Shown here in pieces: positions 1 to 6,637 of a stretch of 7,743 nt of DNA; the stretch's first letter is position 1; each line of letters begins with the position of its first letter. Under the pieces are notes generated by a model. That model saw nothing but the letters and a program-made list of their open reading frames with translations, was not told where the DNA came from and searched no databases. Position numbers and translations under genes: made by a program. Source of the stretch: Muribaculaceae bacterium (GTDB taxonomy: Bacteria; Bacteroidota; Bacteroidia; Bacteroidales; Muribaculaceae); assembly GCA_029057255.1 (NCBI GenBank), contig JAICZO010000101.1, positions 1 through 7,743 of the forward strand. Direction: 5' to 3'.

Positions 1-635
1 ATGATGTCGCCGGCGATGCACGAGAGCTTGTGCTCGGGAATGAACAGAGGCTTGGGCTCGCCCTCGAGGTCGGTGAAGTCGGGAGTGGCGTAGGCGTAGT
101 AGATGATGTCGGGGCCGTCGCCGTGCTGCATCGACCAGTAGACGAGATACTTGCCAGCTTCCTTGTCGAAGATTACCTGGGGCGCCCATACTCGCTTGAG
201 GTCCTCATGTCCCTGATAGCGCTCCTGGATGTTGATTACAGACGATGACCAGTCGACGAGGTTGTCGGACTTGAGGAGCACCATTGCGCGGTTGGAGTCC
301 CAGCCTTTTGACGAAGTCATGTCGGTGAGCACCATGTAGAAAGTGCTGTCGCCTTCGCAGCGGAGGATGAAGGGGTCGCGCACGCCGCCTGTCGAGCTTA
401 TCTGCTTAGAGTCCAGGACAGGACGGTTGCCGTTGAGGGCGTGGAAGTCAAGCGAGTCACCGCTGAGAGCGTAGCATACCTGCTCTTCTTCGACATCGTT
501 GCCGGTGAAGTATGCGAAGAGATAGCCTTCATAAGGTTCGCCGGCCGTAGCTTCGGCCGCTTTTTCGGACTTTCCTGAGCAGCCGGCTGTCAGCATTACT
601 GTCAGAGGGAGCGTAAGGGTCAGTAAACGTTTCAT
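1..635 (-). CDS. GH43-type glycoside hydrolase, lipoprotein, C-terminus cut by window edge
   Basis: The first 211 residues of a five-bladed beta-propeller hydrolase resembling family GH43; GH43 members release arabinose, xylose or galactose from plant polysaccharides. Residues 1-19 (MKRLLTLTLPLTVMLTAGC) form a lipoprotein signal with the lipidated Cys at 19. The following residues (SGKSEK) are not acidic, so a surface-export signal is not evident. Residues 37-45 (GYLFAYFTG) begin the first blade. GVRDPF at 84-89 holds the family Asp (D87), expected to be the general base, and VWAPQVIFD at 149-157 is the characteristic WAP motif. The general-acid Glu region lies beyond the window. At 207-210 the sequence reads IAGD, where I would expect ID(G/A)D. 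The start follows the GH2 stop by 21 bases with an A-rich leader and no Shine-Dalgarno, suggesting co-transcription. The subfamily and substrate cannot be read from this fragment; alpha-L-arabinofuranosidase or exo-galactanase are candidates. Confidence 0.85.
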   Translation of the reverse strand, partial: MKRLLTLTLPLTVMLTAGCSGKSEKAAEATAGEPYEGYLFAYFTGNDVEEEQVCYALSGDSLDFHALNGNRPVLDSKQISSTGGVRDPFILRCEGDSTFYMVLTDMTSSKGWDSNRAMVLLKSDNLVDWSSSVINIQERYQGHEDLKRVWAPQVIFDKEAGKYLVYWSMQHGDGPDIIYYAYATPDFTDLEGEPKPLFIPEHKLSCIAGDI

Positions 636-656
636 TTTTTTACGATTAGATATGGT

Positions 657-3041
657 TTATTCAAGAGTTATTTCAGCTGACTTGAGCAGAGGCGACGTGA
701 ATGTCACCTTTGCGGGGCTCTTGGAGCCATTGCGGGCGATGTATGCCAGCAGACGGCCGTGGTAGGCGCGGTGCCGGTTGTCGGTGTAGTCGCTCATGTC
801 GGAGTTGTTGCTGCCTTCGAGACCGAGCAGACGTGCGGGTGCCTCGGTGCGGCAGGTGATTTCGTTGTCGCCTGCCTTGACGATGTTGCCTTCTTCGTCG
901 ACAATCTCGACCACGACATGGCATACATCGGCCTTGGGGTTCTCGCAGCTTACGCGCAGTGCGTAGGGTCGGCCTGACGTGGCGATGGTGTATTCGGAGA
1001 GCGCGTTGCCGTCTTTGTCGCAGCCCTCGGCGGTGAGCTTGCCGGGCGCGAAGGGGATGTCCCAGTAGATAATGCCCGTGGCGGAGTCGTAGGGCTTCAT
1101 GGCTCCCGCCTCCTTGCCGTCGAGGAGCAGACGTGCCTGCGGGGCGTTGGTGTAGCATACCACGCGGACGAGCTGCCCCGGCTCATAGTTCCACGAGTCC
1201 CAGGCATCCACCGACAGCCGTTTGTGGCCGGAGCGTGCTTCACGCTCGGGGTTGATGGGGTAGGTGCCTATGTATGTGACGGGGCGGTCGGCCCAGAGCG
1301 ATGCCCTGAAGTGTCCGCGGGGCTTGACGAAGCTGCCGAAGTCGAGCAGGCCTGTGTAGAAACCGCGCGAGGGCCATGCTCCCGACTCGCCGAGATAGTC
1401 GGTGCCCGTCCATATGAACTGGCCGAAGATGAAGTCTTTGTCGCGCACGGCATACCATGCGTCGATGTCGGGGCGGTTCTCGCTGCCGTAGATTATGCGG
1501 TCGGGGTACTTCGCGTGGTCGCTGTCGTAGCGGTCTTCGGTGTAGTTGTAGCCGACGATGTCGACAGCCTCGGGATACTCGGTCTCGTTCGACATGACGA
1601 CGCCTGCGAGGGCGCCGGTCGTCGGGCGCGAGTCGTCGACGGCCTTGACGCAGGCTGCGAGGCGCTTCGCTATCTTGCCTATGCGCATGGCGTCGGGCGC
1701 GTCAGGGTTGTACCCGCCGAACATAGGCTGGCTGATTTCGGCGCCGTCGAGGATGGGATGCGAGTAGGGGTCGTTGGGGTAGTCGACTTCGTTGCCGATG
1801 CTCCAGAGGAAAATCGACGGGTGGTTGCGGTCGCGGCGTACCATGTCGGTGACATCGCGCTCAATCCATTCCTCGAAGAAGTCGTAGGTGCCGTCGAGGC
1901 CCGGCTCGCCCTTGTTCCAGCCCTTTATCCACTTGCGCTTGGGGAACTCCCACTCGTCCGAAGCCTCGTCCATGACCAGCAGGCCGAGACGGTCGCACAG
2001 GTCATAGACCGCCGGAGCCTGCGGGTTGTGGCTCATGCGGATGGCGTTGACGCCTATTGCCTTGAGGTTGCGCAGGCGTCGCTCCCATACCTCTGCGGGC
2101 ACGGCGGCTCCGAGGACGCCGGCGTCATGGTGCAGGCATACGCCCTTGACCTTCATGTTGCGGCCGTTGAGGGCAAAACCTCGGTCGGGGTCGAAGGCGA
2201 GGGTGCGGATGCCGGCCGTCGTCGTGCCCGAGTCGAAGACTGTACCGCTCTGCGACAGCTTGGCGCGTATAGTGTAGAGGTAGGGCGAGTCGAGGTCCCA
2301 CATGTGGGGGTTGCGGATGTCGACGTCGAGCACGTTCTTCTCGCCGGGATTCCTGCGGGTTGCTTTGGCCACCGTGCGGCCGTCGGCGTCGCTGACAGTG
2401 ACGGTCAGCGTCATGCCTTTGACGGGATTGTCGATGGCGACATCGACAGCGAGCCTGGCCTTGCGGGCGGTGACCGATGTGGCCTTGTATCCGAGGCCCC
2501 ACTGTGCTATGTGAGTCTCGGGAGCCGACACCATGTATACGTCGCGGTAGATGCCCGAGCCGGTGTACCAGCGCGAGTCGGCATAGCGGCTGTGGTCGAC
2601 CTTGACGGCGAGCACGTTGTCGCCGGCGGTCAGATACGGTGTCATGTCATACATGAACGAGGCGTAGCCGTTGGGTCGTGAGCCGAGCTTGTGGCCGTTC
2701 AGGTAGACGTCGCTGCGGTTGTAGACGCCTTCGAAGTAGATGTAGTGGCGGGCGGCGCTGTCGCTGACGGTGAAGTGCTTGCGGTACCAGCCTATGCCGC
2801 CGGGGAGATAGCCCGTGCAGCTTGCCAGCGAGGGCGACAGCGGCTCTTTGACCGACCAGTCGTGCGGGACATCGAGCTTCTGCCACCCCGAGTCGTCATA
2901 TGACTTGGCGAGGGCTGTGCTGTCGGCCTCGAGGGTGAAGAGCCATCCGTCGTTGAAGAGCCCGGCCTTGCCGAATGATACTTGTGCGCGGGCCGAAAGA
3001 GAGCAGAGCAGCAGCGCGAGAATTAGTGTTGTATGTTTCAT
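657..3041 (-). CDS. GH2 family glycoside hydrolase (beta-galactosidase-like), secreted
   Basis: A complete 794-residue GH2 retaining exo-hydrolase, probably acting on beta-linked galactose or a related sugar. Residues 1-20 form a type I signal peptide (cleavage likely after ARAQ, no convincing lipobox), so it should be periplasmic. The N-terminal jelly-roll domain spans about 27-170, with GGIGWYRKHF at 81-90, FEGVYNRSDVYLNG at 103-116 and WYTGSGIYRDV at 158-168. An immunoglobulin-like domain follows (about 175-280), then the TIM barrel (about 285-590). SIGNEVD at 414-420 gives the acid/base E418, and YGSEN at 518-522 gives the nucleophile E521. IRMSHNP (334-340) and WTGTDYLGE (544-552) are further family signatures. 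The C-terminus has a DUF4982-like domain (about 604-680) and a GH2 domain-5-like domain (about 690-790). The length is normal and no active-site residue appears missing. It sits 80 bases after the GH30 gene and 21 before the GH43 gene. The family also contains beta-glucuronidases and beta-mannosidases, so the exact sugar is uncertain. Confidence 0.95.
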   Translation of the reverse strand: MKHTTLILALLLCSLSARAQVSFGKAGLFNDGWLFTLEADSTALAKSYDDSGWQKLDVPHDWSVKEPLSPSLASCTGYLPGGIGWYRKHFTVSDSAARHYIYFEGVYNRSDVYLNGHKLGSRPNGYASFMYDMTPYLTAGDNVLAVKVDHSRYADSRWYTGSGIYRDVYMVSAPETHIAQWGLGYKATSVTARKARLAVDVAIDNPVKGMTLTVTVSDADGRTVAKATRRNPGEKNVLDVDIRNPHMWDLDSPYLYTIRAKLSQSGTVFDSGTTTAGIRTLAFDPDRGFALNGRNMKVKGVCLHHDAGVLGAAVPAEVWERRLRNLKAIGVNAIRMSHNPQAPAVYDLCDRLGLLVMDEASDEWEFPKRKWIKGWNKGEPGLDGTYDFFEEWIERDVTDMVRRDRNHPSIFLWSIGNEVDYPNDPYSHPILDGAEISQPMFGGYNPDAPDAMRIGKIAKRLAACVKAVDDSRPTTGALAGVVMSNETEYPEAVDIVGYNYTEDRYDSDHAKYPDRIIYGSENRPDIDAWYAVRDKDFIFGQFIWTGTDYLGESGAWPSRGFYTGLLDFGSFVKPRGHFRASLWADRPVTYIGTYPINPEREARSGHKRLSVDAWDSWNYEPGQLVRVVCYTNAPQARLLLDGKEAGAMKPYDSATGIIYWDIPFAPGKLTAEGCDKDGNALSEYTIATSGRPYALRVSCENPKADVCHVVVEIVDEEGNIVKAGDNEITCRTEAPARLLGLEGSNNSDMSDYTDNRHRAYHGRLLAYIARNGSKSPAKVTFTSPLLKSAEITLE

Positions 3042-3053
3042 GGCGGATATGAT

Positions 3054-3091
3054 AACAGTCGCTCCGGGACTGTGCCCCGGTGGCGACTGTT
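3054..3091 (-). other. Stem-loop in the GH30-GH2 spacer, just upstream of the GH2 start
   Basis: A perfect 9-bp inverted repeat (AACAGTCGC at 3054-3062, GCGACTGTT at 3083-3091) encloses a second perfect 5-bp GC stem (CCGGG at 3064-3068, CCCGG at 3076-3080) and a 7-base loop at 3069-3075. One base on one side and two on the other are unpaired between the stems. Its low-coordinate edge is 12 bases from the GH2 start codon at 3041, so in the mRNA it sits directly in the GH2 leader. No U-run follows on either strand, so it is not a standard intrinsic terminator. It may act as an mRNA-stability or processing element, or modulate GH2 translation; the role is inferred only from position. Confidence 0.65.
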
Positions 3092-3121
3092 GTAGGTTAT
3101 TGATGTTTAAAAGACAGACTG

Positions 3122-4780
3122 TCAGAAGTTGTAGACGACTGTCGTGACGCTGAGCGGGTCAATGAATACTTTGTCTTTAGTGTTGAACTGAACCTTCTGC
3201 AGGTCTTTGGTGGCGGATGTGGTGTAGGTGTATACCGACTTGAGCTCCTTGCCGTCGGCGAAGGTGTTGTCAAGCTCTACGCCTTTGGTCTTGTCGGTGT
3301 TGGTGTATACGACTACTATCTGAGAGCCGTCGGGCTTGGCCCATGCGCTGCCGAAGAACTCCTTGGTGTCTTTGTGCGCGAGGTCGACGCGTATGTATCC
3401 GGGGCGGACAAAGAGGCTGTAGTTGCCGAGTACCCAGAGGTTGTGTGTGGCGCGTATGCTGCCTTCCTGGGTGAAGTCGTCGCTGTAGTTGCCGCCGGCG
3501 GGAGTTGTCTGTATAAGCTCGAAGCGGTTCTTCTGGCTGTAACGCTCAACCGACATCGAGGTCCAGTAGCTCCACGACGAGCATCCTGCTACGACAAGGT
3601 CGTTGTGGATGACGCGCGACATATACTGTGCGATGTCGAACTCGGTCACGTCGTCGTAGCTGCCGCCCAGCTCCGACGGTTCCTTGTCGAGCATCGACCA
3701 CTCGGTCTGCCATACGCGGAGGCCGAGGGGCTCGACAGCCTTGGCTACCTTGGCGCGCTCGTTGCGCATGGCCGTCCAGTTGTCGAACGACCAGTAGCTG
3801 TGTCCGGCCACCACCTTGTCCATGTGTGCCAGGTCGCCCACATAGTTTGCCGACGAGGGGTCGAAGAAAGCTTTTATCTGACCGCCGCGGTCGGAGGAGT
3901 TGCCGCTGTGGAGCTGATCCCATGCTGTAGCCTCGGGGATGAGGATGCGGGTGTTGCATTTCTGGTCCTCGAGAGCCTTGTCAAGCTCCTTGGCGAGGGT
4001 AGCGATCTGAGCGTTTTTCCAGCCGGAGCCTTCCTGCGAAGTGCCGTTCCAGTTGAACTGCGGCTCGTTGACGGGCGAGATGTGAGTCACCTTGTAGCCC
4101 TCGTCGGTGAAGTGCTTTGCAACTGTTGCGAGATATGTCGCGAAGTCGTCGTAGCAGTCATCCTTGAGGTTGGCGTTGCTGCCGGAGTCAGAGTATCCCT
4201 TGCCGTTCTTTGTGAACTGCACCAGAGGCGAGTTGCTGAAGAAGACGAAGCTCTCGCAGCCGTTGCGGAGCGCCTGCTGCATGAAGTACTGCTGGCCTTC
4301 GCATTTGTTCCAGTCGTATTTGCCGTCGACGAGATATGCCTCGGCGCGGTTGTTTGCGTCGATGCCGCTTGCCTCGCCCTGCTCGGCAGTGCCGGCACCG
4401 AGATTCACGCGCCACATCGACAGGCCGATGCCTTTGGGCTGGTCGCCCACGACGTCGCTGCTGAAGAGCCAAGTGGCAATCTGAAGGCGGTTCTGTGTCC
4501 AGTATTTGCCAATCTGATTGGGGAGCCAGCAGTCCGAAGCCGCGAAGCCCTCCATAGTCTGATATGTCTTGGCGGGGTCGACGGTGACTTTCTCGCTGAC
4601 GAGTCCGAACGAGGGCGTGGGCGAGACGATGTCGTCGCCGCCTTCTTCGGGCTTCTCGGGTTCTTCAGGTTGCTCTTCGCCGCCCACAGGCACCTTGGTC
4701 GACGTCCCTGTAGGCTCGTCGTTGCATGCACAGAGAGCCAGTGCGGCAAAGACAGGTATGAGATATTTTACTATTTTCAT
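3122..4780 (-). CDS. GH30-type glycoside hydrolase (endo-beta-1,6-galactanase-like), surface lipoprotein
   Basis: A complete 552-residue protein resembling the Glyco_hydr_30_2 group of GH30, which includes relatives of endo-beta-1,6-galactanases. Residues 1-19 form a lipoprotein signal ending in LCAC with lipidated Cys19. The next residues (NDE) are acidic, consistent with export to the cell surface. A Glu/Pro-rich linker (about 33-50) tethers the catalytic domain. The (beta/alpha)8 barrel runs from about 65 to 430: MEGFAASDCW (76-85) opens it and GLSMWRVNLGAG (119-130) follows. HISPVNEPQFNW (233-244) carries the acid/base E239, and VWQTEWS (356-362) the nucleophile E360. A beta-sandwich (about 435-552) finishes the protein, as in GH30. 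The start is supported by the signal peptide directly after it; no Shine-Dalgarno is present. It lies 165 bases downstream of the susD-like gene, with its own candidate promoter in between. GH30 also contains beta-1,6-glucanases, xylanases and glucosylceramidases, so the substrate is inferred. Confidence 0.92.
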   Translation of the reverse strand: MKIVKYLIPVFAALALCACNDEPTGTSTKVPVGGEEQPEEPEKPEEGGDDIVSPTPSFGLVSEKVTVDPAKTYQTMEGFAASDCWLPNQIGKYWTQNRLQIATWLFSSDVVGDQPKGIGLSMWRVNLGAGTAEQGEASGIDANNRAEAYLVDGKYDWNKCEGQQYFMQQALRNGCESFVFFSNSPLVQFTKNGKGYSDSGSNANLKDDCYDDFATYLATVAKHFTDEGYKVTHISPVNEPQFNWNGTSQEGSGWKNAQIATLAKELDKALEDQKCNTRILIPEATAWDQLHSGNSSDRGGQIKAFFDPSSANYVGDLAHMDKVVAGHSYWSFDNWTAMRNERAKVAKAVEPLGLRVWQTEWSMLDKEPSELGGSYDDVTEFDIAQYMSRVIHNDLVVAGCSSWSYWTSMSVERYSQKNRFELIQTTPAGGNYSDDFTQEGSIRATHNLWVLGNYSLFVRPGYIRVDLAHKDTKEFFGSAWAKPDGSQIVVVYTNTDKTKGVELDNTFADGKELKSVYTYTTSATKDLQKVQFNTKDKVFIDPLSVTTVVYNF

Positions 4781-4826
4781 GGGTCTGATAATGATTAGAG
4801 AGAGTTATAACAGGTAAGAATTACTA

Positions 4827-4858
4827 CAAATATACGAATAAATCGCGGAATTATGAAA
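4827..4858 (-). promoter_or_regulatory. Candidate Bacteroidetes-type promoter for the GH30 gene
   Basis: On the minus strand TATATTTG (4834 to 4827) matches the Bacteroidetes primary-sigma -7 consensus TAnnTTTG exactly. About 20 bases upstream lies TTTC (4858 to 4855), a one-mismatch version of the TTTG/TTG -33 element. Transcription would start roughly 40 bases before the GH30 ATG at 4780. The surrounding AT-rich DNA fits a promoter. The -33 box is weak, so the promoter may be minor, with the gene also read through from susC-susD. Confidence 0.5.
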
Positions 4859-4879
4859 TAAACGGCCCATCATTATAAT

Positions 4880-4927
4880 CTATTGACAGTAAAAAACAGA
4901 ATTTTTACTGTCTTTTACTGTCAATAG
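4880..4927. repeat. Nested inverted and tandem repeat after the susD-like gene
   Basis: Three copies of the 10-mer GACAGTAAAA are packed into 48 bases. One is on the plus strand (4885-4894); two are directly adjacent on the minus strand (4903-4912 and 4913-4922). The outer pair forms a perfect 15-bp inverted repeat (4880-4894 with 4913-4927, 18-base loop). The inner pair forms a competing perfect 11-bp stem (4885-4895 with 4902-4912, 6-base loop). The two stems share one arm and exclude each other. It begins 19 bases after the SusD stop codon. The stems are AT-rich and no U-run follows on either side, so it is not a textbook terminator. It could reduce read-through from susC-susD into the hydrolase genes, protect the upstream mRNA end, or be a protein-binding site. 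The repeats are seen directly; the function is inferred. Confidence 0.7.
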
Positions 4928-4945
4928 GATATGTCTGCGGTCAGA

Positions 4946-6625
4946 TTACCATCCTTCGTTCTGAATGATGGCGCCGTTGGAGTGCTGCACTTCGTAGCTG
5001 GGCACCGGCCAGAGGAGGTCGCGGGGCTCGACGAAGCGTGTGCCCTTGCTGGAGGGCTCGCCCTGGTTCCAGTTCTCGTACATGTCGGCGTCGGGGCCGA
5101 GGTTGTACTTCACGAACGAGCCGGAGGGGCCGAAGAGGTTGGCCATGACGCTCTTGCCGTTTTCTTTCCAGCGGCGGATGTCATAGAGGCGGTTCTGCTC
5201 GAAAGCGAGTTCGAGACGGCGCTCGAGGCGGATGGCCTGGCGGAGTTCGTCGCCCGAAGCGGTCACGTCGGGGAGGTGTACGCGCTTGCGCACTTCGTTG
5301 AGAGCCCAGCGAGCCTCGTTGTCATCGTTAGTCTCGTTGCAGGCCTCGGCGTACATGAGGAGCACGTCGGCGTAGCGGAGGATGCGGTGGTTCAGAGGTA
5401 TCTTGCAGATGTTGTATACCTCGGGACGGTCTTCGAGGGGCAGGAAGTACTTGCGGATGATACGAGCCGACTTGTGCTGTGCGGGGTCGATTACGTACGA
5501 GCTGTTGTATACGGCGTTAGTCCATCCGAATACGTCCTTGTAGTTGGTGAACTTGGCGTCGTTGATGCCTTTCTCGAAGACGGTGGAGTTGTTCTCGATG
5601 AACTTCTCGAACTGGTTCTCGCCTGCGATTTCGGTGCATCCGGTCTTGATGATAGTCCAGCGGAGACGCTCGGTGTCGCCGGCGGCGATGTAGGCGTTCT
5701 CAAGGTCGGAGGTGGGCTGTCCCCATGACCAGCCGTCGCCGACACCGTTGCGGCAACCTGTCATGACTGTCAGAGCGCCGCCGAGCTGGTACTGGTCGCC
5801 GCCGTAGGTCTGCTGCACCTCGAAGAGCGACTCCTTGCTGTTGTTGTACTTGACCGACCATACCTGGCCGAAGTCGGGCAGAAGCTCGTATTCGGTCGAT
5901 TTGCGGGTAAGCTGGCTGAGGGTTGCCTTGGCGGCGTCGTATTTGCCGCGGTAGAGCTGTACCTTGCCGAGGAAGCCGAGAGCGGCACCGCGTGTGGCGC
6001 GGCCCATGTCGGCGGCGGAGTACTCGCTGCGCTCGGGCAGAATCTTCGACACGGCGTCGAACTCGGCCTCGAGGAAGTCGTATACCTCGTCGAGCGATGC
6101 GCGGCCTATGCCTTCGGCATTGGAGAGCGGCTCCTTGATCAGGGGCACGCCGCCGAAGTTGCGGGCGAGGTCAAAGTAGAAGAAAGCACGGAGGAAGCGC
6201 GCTTCGGCGAGGCGCTGTTCGCGCAGGGTCTCGTCCATCTTGGCGCCGGGGATGCGTGCGATGGCGGTGTTGCAGGTGTTGATGCCCTGGTAGCGTGCGC
6301 CCCAGAAGTTCTGGAGGATGCCGTTGGTGGGAGCCGAGGGCATGAAGTGTGTCACGTCCTGGTATCCGTCGTCCTGGGTCGTGTTGCCGTCCCACATGTC
6401 GTCGGTGGTCATGTCGGACATGAGCCAGGCGTTGACAACCTGCCACCAGTCCATTTTGGTGATTTCGAAGTAGCATCCGCCGACGAAGGAGTTCACCTCC
6501 TCCTCGGTCTGGAAGTATGTGTCGAGGTTCTCGGTGCCGCGCACGTCCTCGGTGAGGAAGTCATCGCAGGATGTCGCCATCATGGCGGCAGCGAGGGCGC
6601 AGCCATATAATAATGTCTTTTTCAT
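4946..6625 (-). CDS. SusD/RagB family glycan-binding outer-membrane lipoprotein
   Basis: A complete 559-residue SusD-like protein, the surface lid and glycan-capture partner of the neighbouring SusC transporter. Residues 1-20 form a lipoprotein signal with lipobox ATSC and Cys20. It is followed by DDFLTED, an acidic stretch typical of Bacteroidetes lipoproteins shown on the surface. The SusD-like N-terminal domain contains the TPR-type helix RLAEARFLRAFFYFDLARNF (138-157) followed by GGVPL (158-162). The C-terminal SusD/RagB domain contains ILRYADVLLMYAEACNE (415-431), EVRKRV (444-449), the LERRLELAFEQNRLYDIRRW helix (467-486) and LLWPVP (537-542) near the end. The length is normal. The aromatic residues that bind the glycan cannot be assigned without a structure, so the ligand is unknown. 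The start lies 12 bases from the SusC stop, consistent with one transcript. Many Trp residues in the N-terminal third (W60, W61, W67, W78, W108) are possible glycan contacts, which is a guess. Confidence 0.97.
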   Translation of the reverse strand: MKKTLLYGCALAAAMMATSCDDFLTEDVRGTENLDTYFQTEEEVNSFVGGCYFEITKMDWWQVVNAWLMSDMTTDDMWDGNTTQDDGYQDVTHFMPSAPTNGILQNFWGARYQGINTCNTAIARIPGAKMDETLREQRLAEARFLRAFFYFDLARNFGGVPLIKEPLSNAEGIGRASLDEVYDFLEAEFDAVSKILPERSEYSAADMGRATRGAALGFLGKVQLYRGKYDAAKATLSQLTRKSTEYELLPDFGQVWSVKYNNSKESLFEVQQTYGGDQYQLGGALTVMTGCRNGVGDGWSWGQPTSDLENAYIAAGDTERLRWTIIKTGCTEIAGENQFEKFIENNSTVFEKGINDAKFTNYKDVFGWTNAVYNSSYVIDPAQHKSARIIRKYFLPLEDRPEVYNICKIPLNHRILRYADVLLMYAEACNETNDDNEARWALNEVRKRVHLPDVTASGDELRQAIRLERRLELAFEQNRLYDIRRWKENGKSVMANLFGPSGSFVKYNLGPDADMYENWNQGEPSSKGTRFVEPRDLLWPVPSYEVQHSNGAIIQNEGW

Positions 6626-6637
6626 GTCAGTCGGGTA

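Noticed and set aside
1224..2681. Long plus-strand open frame (485 codons) opposite the GH2 gene
   Set aside because: The opposite strand encodes a complete GH2 enzyme with both catalytic Glu residues. The plus-strand product is a low-complexity Val/Ala/Gly/Asp string, the usual mirror image of a GC-rich gene.
3113..3123. Short palindrome GACAG-A-CTGTC overlapping the GH30 stop, followed on the minus strand by TTTT
   Set aside because: The 5-bp arms with a one-base centre cannot form a stable RNA hairpin, so it is not a credible terminator. The shared GACAG core with the 4880-4927 repeat is short enough to be chance.
3374..4798. Long plus-strand open frame (474 codons) opposite the GH30 gene
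   Set aside because: Same antisense-shadow effect: no recognisable domain, and biased composition on top of an intact GH30 enzyme.
4884..4912. TTGACA sequences resembling a sigma-70 -35 box within the nested repeat
   Set aside because: No matching -10 box at proper spacing on either strand, and Bacteroidota promoters do not use this element.
4880..4927. Intrinsic terminator reading of the nested repeat
   Set aside because: The stem is AT-rich and no U-run follows in either direction, so it is reported as a repeat rather than a terminator.
4931..5728. Plus-strand open frame (265 codons) opposite the SusD-like gene
   Set aside because: It overlaps an intact SusD/RagB gene and has no signal peptide or family motif.
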